NCBI GenBank assembly: GCA_945952225.1
Contig: CAMFHP010000019.1
Coordinates: 1-64,000, forward strand
DNA from: an uncultured Myxococcaceae bacterium
Lineage (GTDB): Bacteria > Myxococcota_A > Polyangia > Polyangiales > Ga0077539
Length of the DNA stretch: 64,000 nt
Reading direction: 5' to 3'
The notes under the pieces are model-generated. The model searched no databases and was not told the DNA's origin. It worked only from the letters and a program-made list of their open reading frames with translations. The position numbers and the translations under genes were made by a program. Below, piece by piece: positions 48,004-60,148 of this stretch (position 1 is the first letter of the stretch; each line of letters starts with the position of its first letter).

Positions 48004-49527
48004 TCACGGCACGATCGACTCGCGCGGCAGCCGTTGCCCCGCGACCGGGAGCTCGATCGCGATGCGCGCGCCGCGGGCGCCGTCGTTGCGTGACGTGGCG
48101 GCGATGAGCCCACCGGCCTGCTCCACGATGGCCGCCGAGGTGGCGAGCCCGAGGCCCGTGCCTTCGCCCGCGGGCTTCGTGGTGTAGAACGGCTCGAACA
48201 CCTTCGCGCGCGCCTCGTCGGGAATGCCCGGTCCGTCGTCTTCGACCTCGATGGAGACGCGCCCCATCTCGTGACGCGCGCGCAGCGTGATCGAGCCCGG
48301 CGTGAGCGCGGCCATGTGCAGCGCGTCGGCGGCGTTGAGCGCGAGGTTGAGGAGCACCTGAACGAGCCGGTCCGTCGACACGCCCACGGGCGGGAGCGTG
48401 CCCGACACGTCGAGCTCGACGCGCACGTCGCGGAGGGATTTCTGCGGCGCGATGAGCCGCACGACCTGCTCCATCGCGTCGGCCACGTCGCCCTGCGCGG
48501 TGATGCCGGGCTCCGTTGCGCCCGCGGGCGACGGCGATGCGCGCGCGTAGTCGAGCAGCTCGCGCACCGTGCGATGGATGCGCTGCGCCTCGCGTCCGAT
48601 GCGTCCCGAGAACTCGCGCACCTCGGACTCGTCGAGCCCTCCGTCGGCCATCACATCGGCGAGTCCCACGATGGCCGCGAGCGGATTGCCCACCTCGTGC
48701 GCAATGCCCGCCGAGAGGCGTCCCACGGTGGCGAGGCGCTCCCCGCGGACGATCTGCTCCTGCGCGCGCTTGAGCTCACGGTGCGCGCGTTCGAGCTCCT
48801 CGACGCGGTCGGAGAGGTCGCTCTCCCGCGCCGAGAGCTGCTCGGTCATGCGGTTGAACGCCCCCGCCGCGCGGGCGATCTCGGCGGCCCCGCGCACCTC
48901 GGCGCGCACGTCGCGACGGCCCGCGGCGACGCGTTCGGCGGCCAGGGTGAGCGACTCGACGGGGCGCACGATCCACCGCGTGAGGAGCAGGTACACCACC
49001 ACGAGCGCGAGCACGCCCGCCGACGCGGTGTAGAGCAGAATGAGCATCGGCACGGCGCGCTCCGCCGGGCTCGGCGCGAGCGAGGTCTCGGCGACGAACA
49101 CGCCGCGACCGGGGAGAAACACCACCACCGCGAGCACGTCGTCGGACTCGCGCGCGTCGTCCATCAGCGCGGGCGGTCGCAGCGAGGTGGGCATCGTGAG
49201 CTCGCCCGCGAGGGCCACGCGACGGTGCGAGAGATCATAGAGCGCGGCGCCGCTCAGACCGACATCCCCCACCGACTGCTGGAGCAGCGCGCGCACACCT
49301 TCGAGCGAGGGCGTGAGCGCGACCTCGCCTGCGACGGAGCGCGCGAGCGTGAGCCCAAGCCGCTTGCGCGTGAGCCGCCCCGACGCCGCCGTGAGCGGTT
49401 GCATCGCCGCCATGGCGAGGGTCGCCGCGATGGCGAGCACCACGAAGAGCGCGATCACGATCTGCGCGCGAAGGCCGAAGGGCGCGCGGTTCACGCGAGA
49501 GCTCCGCGCGACACGCCGACGGAGCAC
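48004..49527 (-). CDS. sensor histidine kinase
   Basis: 507 residues from GTG. Two membrane helices (about 25-45 and 165-185) flank a periplasmic sensor. Then HAMP, a coiled coil (SDRVEELERAHRELKRAQEQIVRGERLAT), the H box LSAGIAHEVGNPLAAI, and HATPase motifs NLALNAADAL (N), DDGPGIPDE (G1) and GTGLGLATS (G2). No receiver follows and no response regulator is adjacent. The region upstream carries two inverted repeats shared with the divergent PilZ gene. Confidence 0.9.
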   Translation of the reverse strand: MLRRRVARSSRVNRAPFGLRAQIVIALFVVLAIAATLAMAAMQPLTAASGRLTRKRLGLTLARSVAGEVALTPSLEGVRALLQQSVGDVGLSGAALYDLSHRRVALAGELTMPTSLRPPALMDDARESDDVLAVVVFLPGRGVFVAETSLAPSPAERAVPMLILLYTASAGVLALVVVYLLLTRWIVRPVESLTLAAERVAAGRRDVRAEVRGAAEIARAAGAFNRMTEQLSARESDLSDRVEELERAHRELKRAQEQIVRGERLATVGRLSAGIAHEVGNPLAAIVGLADVMADGGLDESEVREFSGRIGREAQRIHRTVRELLDYARASPSPAGATEPGITAQGDVADAMEQVVRLIAPQKSLRDVRVELDVSGTLPPVGVSTDRLVQVLLNLALNAADALHMAALTPGSITLRARHEMGRVSIEVEDDGPGIPDEARAKVFEPFYTTKPAGEGTGLGLATSAAIVEQAGGLIAATSRNDGARGARIAIELPVAGQRLPRESIVP

Positions 49528-49575
49528 TCATCCGCGATGTCGCGATTCGCGCGCCGCGCCGGGCGGAAGGTCGGA

Positions 49576-49631
49576 GCGCGGAATCCTTCACACGTCAACA
49601 TTCCGCGCACGACGCTACCGCAGCGCTGCGG
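49576..49631. promoter_or_regulatory. two inverted repeats between histidine kinase and PilZ genes
   Basis: GCGCGGAAT-N15-ATTCCGCGC (49576-49608, nine-base perfect arms) and the 14-base perfect palindrome CCGCAGCGCTGCGG (49618-49631). They fill the divergent 145-base intergenic region and could be operators for one regulator of both genes. A TACGAT box lies 6 bases before the PilZ start. Confidence 0.45.
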
Positions 49632-49672
49632 AACACTGGCGGCCCTTTCGCGCGGCCTCCTACGATCGCCCC

Positions 49673-50023
49673 ATGGAGACCACGCCCGTCACGTCGCGCG
49701 GCCAGCGCGCGAGCGCCCGCAGCCGCGTGCGCCTCGTCGCCACGGTGTTCTGCAGCCACTTCTACTGTCCCGTGGAGGTCGAGTGCACCGACGTGTCGCC
49801 GGGCGGGATGTTCCTCGCCGCCGACCTGCTGCTCGACCCCGGCGAGCGTGTGACCGTGTCGTTCACGGTGCCGGGCACGTCGCACGCGATCACCGCCGAC
49901 GCCATCGTGGTGCGCGCCACGAAGCGCCTGCCCGCGGGCATGGGACTGCGCTTCGACCGCCTCCCGTCGCTCGACGCGGGCATCCTCGCGGCCTCGCTTT
50001 CGAAGCTCACGCGCGCCGCGTAG
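49673..50023 (+). CDS. PilZ-domain protein
   Basis: 116 residues with a PilZ core: basic N-terminus RGQRASARSRVRLVATVFC (the RxxxR c-di-GMP motif region), then CTDVSPGGMFLAADLLLDPGERVTVSFTVPG (D/NxSxxG motif) and PAGMGLRFDRL. It likely binds cyclic di-GMP and controls motility or surface behaviour. ATG 49673 follows TACGAT by six bases, with no Shine-Dalgarno. The nearby histidine kinase is divergent. Confidence 0.85.
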   Translation: METTPVTSRGQRASARSRVRLVATVFCSHFYCPVEVECTDVSPGGMFLAADLLLDPGERVTVSFTVPGTSHAITADAIVVRATKRLPAGMGLRFDRLPSLDAGILAASLSKLTRAA

Positions 50024-50029
50024 ACGCGC

Positions 50030-51511
50030 TCACAGCTCGTGCGGCATGAGGTCGCGCGGCGAGCGGAAGTAGTGCGCCTGCGGGTAGTTCGCGAAGTTCG
50101 AAACCCGCGAGGTGTAGAGGCACGCGTACTCCTCCACCTGGTCGCCGAAGGAGCTCAGCTCCACGCCCTGCTTGAAGAGCGATCCCCAGTAGCGGTGGTA
50201 GGCCGCGTTGGTGGCCTTCTGGAGCGCGCGGGTGCTCGCGTCGAGCTCGCGCAGCGTGCCCTTGAGCGCGTCGATGGCGCGGCGCAGGCTCACGGCCTCG
50301 GCGTCGTCTTCGCCCACACGCTTCGCGAGCGCGCGAAACTGCGACTGGTGAAAGCGCAGCTCGTCTTCGAGCCGGTCGCGCTGACGGTCGCGCCGATCGA
50401 GCTCGGCGGCGTCGTCGTGCGTGCGCGCCATCGCGTCGAACTCCGACTCCATCTCCTGCACGATCATCGCGGTGCGCCAGGCCGAGTCCTTCTTGCTGCG
50501 GAGAATGTCGCCGTAGATGTGGTCGCCCACGTAGAGGATGCGGTCGGCCTGCGCGTTGATCATGCGCTCGAAGTCGCGGAGGTTGCCCCCCTCGTACACG
50601 CGCCCGCGCTCCAGGGTGTAGGCCTGTCGCACGGACTCGGTGCCACCCTCGAAGACCCGCTCCATGAAGGGGCGCTTCTCGGTGAAGAACACGGGCTTCG
50701 TCGCGGCCACGCCCACGAGGTCGAAGTAGTTGCGCCACGAGCCGTACTCGGGGAGCTGCCCCCCGAGCAGGAAGGTCATCATCCGATCGGTGTAGGCCCA
50801 GCGCGAGTTGGTGAGCAGAAAGAGCTTCTTGCCCGCGGAGCGCAGCTTGTGGAGCGTTGGCGCGAGGCCCGGGTCTCGCTCGACGAAGCGCGGCAGGTCG
50901 TTGGCGATCACATCGACGATGGAGCCATCACGGTGCGCCTCGTCGATGCACTGACGGATGTCGTCGAAGAGCTCGTGGTAGTCGACGTTGAGCCCGTAGC
51001 GTTCGAGCAGGTCGACGGCGCCGGCGTAGAGCGCGGCCTCGGGCAGCGCGTAGAGCGTGTCGATGTAGTGGTAGCGGGGAGGGCCCACCCGCACCTTGCG
51101 CGAGTGGTAGAGCTCGTGGCGCTCGTCGCGGGTGAGCTCGCGCAGGCCGTGGTAGGCGCGGCCCACGAACTTGTAGCGGTCCATCTTCACGATGTGACCG
51201 TGGCGCTTGTCGATGAGCAGCCCGCGGATGGGAAACTGCGTGTCGTACGTGGCCTCGGCGAGCTGCGGAGGATAGCCCCGCGCCACGAGCTTCTTCACCG
51301 TGGCCTCGATGCTCAACCGATCGATCTCGGCCTGGCGGTAGATCGCCAGGGTGTAGTCCATGTCGAAGCCCACCCACTCGACGTGCTCCATCCGCAGGCT
51401 GCGGTTCACGTAGACGCGGCGCGCGCGGGGTAGCGAAGCCACCAGCGCCCCCGGCGTGTTCGTGTCGACGTTCGGCAGGGCAAGCTGGGGAATCTGCGGG
51501 GCGTTCGTCAT
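50030..51511 (-). CDS. HAD-IG family 5'-nucleotidase
   Basis: 493 residues. HAD catalytic pair GFDMDYTLA (DxDxT), motif II LLTNSRWAY, motif III/IV VGDHIYGDILRSKK. NRSLRMEHVEWVGFDMDYTLA is the hallmark of the HAD-IG nucleotidase family (related to eukaryotic cN-II), which hydrolyses purine nucleotides in the cytoplasm. ATG 51511 was preferred to ATG 51538 because a TACGGT box lies between them. A long helical C-terminal segment (about 370-440) is rich in Arg/Asp/Glu. Confidence 0.9.
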   Translation of the reverse strand: MTNAPQIPQLALPNVDTNTPGALVASLPRARRVYVNRSLRMEHVEWVGFDMDYTLAIYRQAEIDRLSIEATVKKLVARGYPPQLAEATYDTQFPIRGLLIDKRHGHIVKMDRYKFVGRAYHGLRELTRDERHELYHSRKVRVGPPRYHYIDTLYALPEAALYAGAVDLLERYGLNVDYHELFDDIRQCIDEAHRDGSIVDVIANDLPRFVERDPGLAPTLHKLRSAGKKLFLLTNSRWAYTDRMMTFLLGGQLPEYGSWRNYFDLVGVAATKPVFFTEKRPFMERVFEGGTESVRQAYTLERGRVYEGGNLRDFERMINAQADRILYVGDHIYGDILRSKKDSAWRTAMIVQEMESEFDAMARTHDDAAELDRRDRQRDRLEDELRFHQSQFRALAKRVGEDDAEAVSLRRAIDALKGTLRELDASTRALQKATNAAYHRYWGSLFKQGVELSSFGDQVEEYACLYTSRVSNFANYPQAHYFRSPRDLMPHEL

Positions 51512-51606
51512 GTCGGGCGTCGACGGACCGTATCGCATCCCCGCCGGTGCCCTCTACGGATTCCCGTGCGCTGCCCGGGACCGCGACGTTTCACGGTGGA
51601 AAAGCC

Positions 51607-51633
51607 TTGACTGCAATACAGTTCGTGTATGTT
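51607..51633 (+). promoter_or_regulatory. promoter of rpmG-rpmB
   Basis: TTGACT (51607-51612), 15 bases, TATGTT (51628-51633) in an unusually AT-rich stretch. The transcript would start near 51640, giving a ~50-base leader to rpmG. Spacing is shorter than the ideal 17. Confidence 0.5.
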
Positions 51634-51692
51634 TGGCGCCCCCTGACGCCCGCCCTCCTTTGGCGGCGTCGATGTGCAACCGAGGCGCTGCC

Positions 51693-51863
51693 ATGCGAGA
51701 CATGATCCGGCTGTTCTGCTCGAACTGCCAGCGGAACAACTACTACACGAACAAGAACAAGCGCACGACGACCGAGAAGCTCGAGTTCCGGAAGTACTGC
51801 GAGTGGTGCCGTTCCCATCAGGTCCACAAGGAAGGCAAGCTTCCCAACCCCAAGAAGAACTGA
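51693..51863 (+). CDS. rpmG: 50S ribosomal protein L33
   Basis: 56 residues: MRDMIRLFCSNCQRNNYYTNKNKRT ... EFRKYCEWCRSHQVHKEGK. Four Cys in two CxxC pairs make this the zinc-binding (C+) form of L33. GAGG lies upstream of ATG 51693; an ATG at 51672 would add seven residues before the conserved start. It is transcribed with rpmB, ten bases later. Confidence 0.95.
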   Translation: MRDMIRLFCSNCQRNNYYTNKNKRTTTEKLEFRKYCEWCRSHQVHKEGKLPNPKKN

Positions 51864-51872
51864 GGCACCACC

Positions 51873-52106
51873 ATGGCGAGCAGTGAAATCACCGGCGTGC
51901 GTCGCAAGATCGCGCACAAGGTCTCCCACTCGAACATCAAGACGAAGCGCTGGCAGTTCCCGAACCTCCAGGAGCGCCGCCTCTTCGTGCCCGAGCTCGG
52001 TCGCTTCGTGCGCATCGTCGTGTCGACCCGCGACCTTCGCACCATCGACCGCATCGGCATCAGCGCGTACGCCGCGCAGTACGGCCTCGACCTCTCCCGC
52101 CTCTGA
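51873..52106 (+). CDS. rpmB: 50S ribosomal protein L28
   Basis: 77 residues with the L28 core HKVSHSNIKTKRWQFPNLQERRLFVPELGRFVRIVVSTRDLRTIDRIGI. No CxxC pairs are present, so it is the zinc-free form, beside a zinc-binding L33. The N-terminal MASSEITGVRRKIA replaces the usual CxxTGKxP stretch. It starts after GAGG, ten bases past rpmG. Confidence 0.93.
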   Translation: MASSEITGVRRKIAHKVSHSNIKTKRWQFPNLQERRLFVPELGRFVRIVVSTRDLRTIDRIGISAYAAQYGLDLSRL

Positions 52107-52189
52107 GCCCTGCGCTCGCGCCGTCTCGCGCTGCCTCTGCGACCTGCCGCGAACGCGCCTCTCGGCTCCGATCCAGATACACTCCCCGC

Positions 52190-53086
52190 GTGACGACGAT
52201 GACCCTCCGGGCCTCGGCCCTGCTGCTCGTGTGCGCTTCGGGCGCCTGCGCGAACCACTACGACCCCTCCGTCCTCGACCGGGCGATCCGCACCGACGGC
52301 GCCGTGGCCGACGTGTCTGCGCAGCCCGACGCCGCGGTGGTGCCCGACGCGCCGATGCAGCCCGATGTGCCCTCGCAGCCCGACGCGTCCGCACAGCCCG
52401 ACGTGCCCGTCACGCCCGACGTGCCCGTCACGCCCGACGTGCCCGTGACGCCCGACGTGCCCGTGACGCCCGACGTGCCCGTCACGCCCGACGTGCCCGT
52501 CACGCCCGACGTGCCCGTCACGCCCGACGTCCCGGTGACGCCCGACGTGCCCGTCACGCCCGATGTCACGATGCCCGACAGCGGCATGTGCCGCGCGTGC
52601 GGCGACTTCGCGCCGGTGTCGTTCTGCGCAGGTACGGGGAGCGGATCGTGCCTCGCCTACGCGGGCTGCTCGTCGGGGTGCGCCGTGTGTGCCCCCGCGG
52701 GACGCAGCGCGGACTCGTGCGCCTCCGAGGTGCCGATCATCACGCGCCGCGGACGCAGTCGCACGGTCTTCACCACCTGCGGTGCCAACGACAACGTGAA
52801 CACGGGATGCGGTCGCACGGGCCCCGACATCGTGTTCGGCGCACGCGTCGAGACGCTCGGCCGCGTGGCCTTCACCGTCACCGCCCCGCCCGGCGTGAAC
52901 CTCTACGTGGGCTACGACCTCACGGGTGGAACCACCTGCCGTGACGACTCGTCGGTGCGCAACTGCGTGGGCAACGCGGCGTCGAGCGAGCGCGCATCGA
53001 GCGCGATCCTCATGGCGGGCACCTACTACCTCTACGTGAGCACCAGCGCGCCTGCGACCGTCGTCGTCGACGCCGACCTGCCCTGA
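52190..53086 (+). CDS. lipoprotein with PVTPDV repeats and Cys-rich domain
   Basis: 298 residues from GTG (ATG 52199 is an alternative), six bases after TACACT. The signal leads to the lipobox-like region ASGACAN. A stalk of QPD units becomes nine exact repeats of Pro-Val-Thr-Pro-Asp-Val (about residues 73-126). The mature domain has paired Cys (MCRACGDF, GCSSGCAVCAPAG) and a beta-sandwich-like end (GTYYLYVSTSAPATVVVDADLP). Surface display is likely, function unknown. It converges with the RCC1-like gene. Confidence 0.75.
   Translation: MTTMTLRASALLLVCASGACANHYDPSVLDRAIRTDGAVADVSAQPDAAVVPDAPMQPDVPSQPDASAQPDVPVTPDVPVTPDVPVTPDVPVTPDVPVTPDVPVTPDVPVTPDVPVTPDVPVTPDVTMPDSGMCRACGDFAPVSFCAGTGSGSCLAYAGCSSGCAVCAPAGRSADSCASEVPIITRRGRSRTVFTTCGANDNVNTGCGRTGPDIVFGARVETLGRVAFTVTAPPGVNLYVGYDLTGGTTCRDDSSVRNCVGNAASSERASSAILMAGTYYLYVSTSAPATVVVDADLP
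52406..52567 (+). repeat. 18-bp coding minisatellite, nine units
   Basis: Nine tandem 18-base units of type CCCGTSACGCCCGACGTG encode the PVTPDV repeats. Units differ mainly at the third base of the Val and Asp codons. With no non-repeat spacers it is not a CRISPR. Copy number may vary between strains by slippage, lengthening or shortening the lipoprotein stalk without shifting the frame. Confidence 0.9.
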
Positions 53087-53095
53087 ACGCCCTGC

Positions 53096-54343
53096 TCAGA
53101 GCGACACGGGACGCGCCTGCGCACGTCGCACGGTCGTCCCGTCGCCGAGCTGTCCCCACGCGTTGTCGCCCCAGCACCACGCGTAGCCATCTTCGGTGCG
53201 CGCGCACGAGAACGCATCGCCCACCGCCACCGACGTCGCCTTCGGGAGCCCCTCGACGAGCACGGGCACCGTCGAGAGAAGCTCCACGCCCGGCACGCCG
53301 AGCTGGCCCGCATCGTTGGCGCCCCAACACCACACGGAGCCGTTGCGCACGAGCGCGCAGGCGTGACGTTCGCCCGCCGACACCGCGAGCACCTCGCCGG
53401 TGAGATCCACCCGCCGCGCGCGGCCCGCGTCGCGTCCCGTTCCGTCGCCGAGCTGGCCCATGTCGTTGGCCCCCCAGCACCACGCGCTCCCATCGTCGCG
53501 CAGCGCGCATGAGAAGCCCGCGCCCACGGTCACCTGCGCCGCGCGCATCGCGGGAATCACCCGGAAGATCCCGTACTGCGCCGAGTCTTCGCCGAGCTGC
53601 CCGCGGCGGTTGTTGCCCCAGCACGCCACGGACTGGTCGTCGCGCAGCAGGCAGCCGTGGCCATCGCCCTCACGCGCCCACACCGCGGCCTGCATCACGC
53701 CGAAGCCCAGATGGATCAACACGGGCTTCACGAGGAACGCCGTGGTGAAGCTCACGCGATCGGGCGCGCCCCATCCCACGAGGTGTCCCGCGGCGTCCCA
53801 CGCGATGGCGAAGCGGTCGCCGAAGGCCACGCCTTCGAGGGCGCCGACGCCGGGCGTGTCGTGCTTCGACCAGGGCGTCACGCCGTCGTCGTTGCGGGGC
53901 GCGTAGAGGCCCCAGTGCCCGAGCTGCTGCGCGTCGTCGAGGAGCGCGGTCTGCGTGGGCCCCGCGAACACCCTCCGCGCGATCACGCCGTGGCCCGCGA
54001 GGCCCGGCGTGGGCACGAAGCGGCCCGGTCCCACGGCGGCGTTGAGCTGTCCCCAGACGTTCGAGCCCCAGCACCACACGGTGCCCTCACGGCCGCGCGC
54101 GCAGGCGTGTTGCGCGCCCACGGCGAGGTCGCTCACGAACACCCGCGCATCGGGCCGCACGCCGCGAGGGACGCTCGTCGCGAGGGCCGAGGGCAACGCC
54201 GACGCGGTGGCCGTCTGCGCGACCGTGATCGTCGAGGAGGGAGGACGGAGCGGCGCAACGCCCGCCGACACGCGCACGTCGCAGCCGAGCGTGCCCACGG
54301 GCAGCAGGGCGAGCAGCGCGAGCGCCGTCGGAGGGAGCCTCAT
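53096..54343 (-). CDS. RCC1-repeat lipoprotein
   Basis: 415 residues. Signal with lipobox VGTLGC. The mature protein is a set of RCC1-like blades with the recurring core HACARxxxGTVWCWGxNxxGQLG (for example VWCWGSNVWGQLN, AWCWGANDMGQLGDG, VWCWGANDAGQLG, AWCWGDNAWGQLGDG), with two Cys per blade, and it forms a seven-bladed-type propeller. Such proteins are abundant in myxobacteria and probably act in surface recognition. ATG 54343 fits the signal. It converges with the previous lipoprotein, nine bases apart. Confidence 0.88.
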   Translation of the reverse strand: MRLPPTALALLALLPVGTLGCDVRVSAGVAPLRPPSSTITVAQTATASALPSALATSVPRGVRPDARVFVSDLAVGAQHACARGREGTVWCWGSNVWGQLNAAVGPGRFVPTPGLAGHGVIARRVFAGPTQTALLDDAQQLGHWGLYAPRNDDGVTPWSKHDTPGVGALEGVAFGDRFAIAWDAAGHLVGWGAPDRVSFTTAFLVKPVLIHLGFGVMQAAVWAREGDGHGCLLRDDQSVACWGNNRRGQLGEDSAQYGIFRVIPAMRAAQVTVGAGFSCALRDDGSAWCWGANDMGQLGDGTGRDAGRARRVDLTGEVLAVSAGERHACALVRNGSVWCWGANDAGQLGVPGVELLSTVPVLVEGLPKATSVAVGDAFSCARTEDGYAWCWGDNAWGQLGDGTTVRRAQARPVSL

Positions 54344-54382
54344 CGGGCGGATTGTCGTCGATCTGGGGACGGGCGCAAGAAG

Positions 54383-54400
54383 GCGCCGCACGCGCGGCGC
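54383..54400 (-). terminator. hairpin after dehydratase gene
   Basis: Seven-base-pair stem GCGCCGC-GCGT-GCGGCGC on the minus strand, 24 bases past the stop of the 651-residue gene, followed by CTTCTT. A weak U-rich tail makes it a plausible terminator of the two-gene dehydratase operon. Confidence 0.5.
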
Positions 54401-54424
54401 GGCCGACGCGGAGGAGGGGAGCGA

Positions 54425-56380
54425 TCAGGCGGTGGCGACGGTCTGCGACCAGGCCGACGGGGCCTCGGACTGCACCGGGTCCTTCGAGAAGAAGGCGCGG
54501 TGCGCGAGGCGGTCGATGAGGGGCGCGAAGCGCTCGCGGGCCTTGCCCGTGGCGAGGTCGCGGAGCAGCGTGACGTCTTCGCGCACCATCGCGCGGAACT
54601 CGGGATCGCGCGCGTGCTCGACGGCCTTCGCCGCGACGCCGGGGAGCTTCTCCGCCGCGCCCTTGAGCGACGTGGCGGCCTTCGTGAGCGAGGCCACGGC
54701 GCGCTGCGCGCGGGTCTTCGTGATGTACGGCGCGACCTCGTACACGAGGTCCGTCGCAGTGCCCGCCTTCACGTGCGGCGACTTGTGGAAGGGCGACGTG
54801 AAGCGCGGGTTCTTCGCGAGGAAGTCCTTGAGCTGCGCCTCGGTGATCCCGTTGTCTTCGAGGGCCTTCTGGTACTCGGCCTCGGCGACCTGACGGGCCT
54901 TGAAGAGGTACATCTGCACGCGCGAGTAGAAGTTCGTCGCGCCGTCGCCGCTGGTCTCCACCGCGCAGAAGATCGTGCCGGGATAGCGCGCGGTGATGAG
55001 CGTCTGCACGCCGTCGGAGACGCCCGACGAGGGCATGCAGCCGAAGGGCTTCACGCTCACCGTCATGTGGGCCTTCGCCATCACGGTGTTGAGAATGAGC
55101 TTCCCGACCTCCATGTGGCCCTCACCGCCGCGGAGCGTGGTGCTGTAGTACTCGTTGGCCACATCGGCGACGAGGTCCATGTCGGGGAGCTTGTAGCCGT
55201 GCAGGCCCGCGGGCAGCGCGAACATCTGGAAGCCCGCGCGCAGCGCCCACTCGGCGAACTTCAGCGTCGCGAGGCGCTTCGTGACGTCGAAGTTGTTGTA
55301 CCCGTCGAGGCCCGTGGGAGCCTTGTCGGCCACGCGGAGCTCGCGGCGCTCGCGCGTGTCGCGGGCCACCTCCCAGATGTTGTAGAGCAGCCACGCGGTC
55401 GTGAGCTGGATGTCGTTCTCCGCCCCTTCGCTCTCCAGGAACTTCTGAAGGAAGTAGTTCCCGTCGCCCTCGGTGGTCATCGCCCAGAACTCGCCGATGA
55501 TCGACACCTTGGGCTTGGGGCGCGTGCGGTCGACCTTCACCTCGCCGATCACCTTGCGGCAGCGGTAGAGCGCCGCGAAGATGTTCTCGCGCTTGAAGAG
55601 GGCCTCGTAACAGACCTTCTTGCACTGCTCGAGGGCGCGGTCCGTGGCGCCCGCCTCGACCTCGAAGGGCCGCACGCGATACCCGAGCGCGTTGAGCACG
55701 TCGCCCGCCACGATGGCCTGAATGAGCGCCACGAAGAACGTGGGCGACAGGTCGATGCCCACGTCGTCGCCCGAGGCCTGCGAGAGCCCGCCCTGCTGCT
55801 GAAAGAGCATCACGCGGAAGCCGTCGAAGCCCGCGTCGCGCAGCGCCTTGCGGTACTCGGTGACGTACATGCCGAAGCGGCACGGACCGCACGCGCCCGC
55901 CGTGAAGAACACGTAGTTGTCGAGGATCTCCTGCGTCGAGAGGCCCTCGATGTCACGGAGGTCGATGAGGTGCTTCACCAGCGTGCCGACGGTGAAATAC
56001 GTCGGGTTGCACTGGCCGCGGTTGCCGAACTCCTTGCCGGTCTGGAGCCCCGCGTTGTCGGCCATGCGCAGGTGCTGGACCTTGTAGCCCAGCCCTCGGA
56101 ACGCGCCCTCGGCGAGAAAGTCCTGCGCCTGCGTGAGCCCGCCGATGAGCAGCGTGACCTTGTCGCGCTCGTGGCGGCGCACCTGCGGGTTGACCATCGT
56201 GTCGGCCCACTGCGCGCGCTCCTCGCGCATGCCGAGACGCTCGCGCTCGGCCTGCTCGAAGGCGCGGAGCTCGGCCTCGATGTCGATGTCTCCCGCGGGC
56301 TCCGGGGTGGGCTGCGCGACGGGGGCGCCGATCACCGGGAGCTTCACGCGCTTCGGTTCGCTGTGCGATTCCATCACCAT
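54425..56380 (-). CDS. 2-hydroxyacyl-CoA dehydratase-type protein (HgdB-like)
   Basis: 651 residues, soluble. Contains Cys motifs typical of the family: AGACGPCRFGMYVTEYR, RCRKVIGEV and VKPFGCMPSSGVSDGVQTLI, which can bind an iron-sulfur cluster. The N-terminal ~80 residues are low-complexity and the last ~120 are helical. It is separated from the large activase gene by 13 bases, with AAGGAG before its ATG 56380. Together they match the activase/dehydratase pair that uses ATP to inject an electron into a 4Fe-4S enzyme. Real substrate unknown. Confidence 0.85.
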   Translation of the reverse strand: MVMESHSEPKRVKLPVIGAPVAQPTPEPAGDIDIEAELRAFEQAERERLGMREERAQWADTMVNPQVRRHERDKVTLLIGGLTQAQDFLAEGAFRGLGYKVQHLRMADNAGLQTGKEFGNRGQCNPTYFTVGTLVKHLIDLRDIEGLSTQEILDNYVFFTAGACGPCRFGMYVTEYRKALRDAGFDGFRVMLFQQQGGLSQASGDDVGIDLSPTFFVALIQAIVAGDVLNALGYRVRPFEVEAGATDRALEQCKKVCYEALFKRENIFAALYRCRKVIGEVKVDRTRPKPKVSIIGEFWAMTTEGDGNYFLQKFLESEGAENDIQLTTAWLLYNIWEVARDTRERRELRVADKAPTGLDGYNNFDVTKRLATLKFAEWALRAGFQMFALPAGLHGYKLPDMDLVADVANEYYSTTLRGGEGHMEVGKLILNTVMAKAHMTVSVKPFGCMPSSGVSDGVQTLITARYPGTIFCAVETSGDGATNFYSRVQMYLFKARQVAEAEYQKALEDNGITEAQLKDFLAKNPRFTSPFHKSPHVKAGTATDLVYEVAPYITKTRAQRAVASLTKAATSLKGAAEKLPGVAAKAVEHARDPEFRAMVREDVTLLRDLATGKARERFAPLIDRLAHRAFFSKDPVQSEAPSAWSQTVATA

Positions 56381-56393
56381 CGGGTCGTCTCCT

Positions 56394-60002
<3,609 letters not shown>

Positions 60003-60023
60003 GAAACGGAGCCTCCCGGAATC

Positions 60024-60045
60024 GCTGACTGACACGTCAGTCAGC
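60024..60045. promoter_or_regulatory. 22-bp palindromic operator, TetR-type
   Basis: GCTGACTGAC-AC-GTCAGTCAGC: ten-base perfect arms around a two-base centre, in the leader of the activase gene (22-43 bases before ATG 60002). The TGACTGAC/GTCAGTCA form resembles operators of TetR-family regulators of acyl-CoA metabolism. Binding near the start would repress the dehydratase operon. No TetR gene lies in the window. Confidence 0.65.
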
Positions 60046-60148
60046 GGCGCGCCGGTTTACCAGAAGCGCGGACCGGGGGTCAAGGCGAGGGGACCGTTCC
60101 GATGCGTGCGCGGCGCGGAAAAATAGAGGGAACGCGCGAGGCGGGAGA

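Noticed and set aside
49638-49653. Additional sigma-54 -24/-12 pair before the PilZ gene
   Set aside because: Only the GG-N10-GC spacing matches; the -24 reads TGGCGG and the -12 lacks TTGC, which is expected by chance in GC-rich DNA.
51539-51692. tRNA gene expected near rpmG
   Set aside because: No cloverleaf-forming sequence or conserved T-loop was found in this intergenic stretch.
52406-52567. CRISPR-like periodic repeat
   Set aside because: Units are contiguous 18-mers without unique spacers and lie inside a coding frame.
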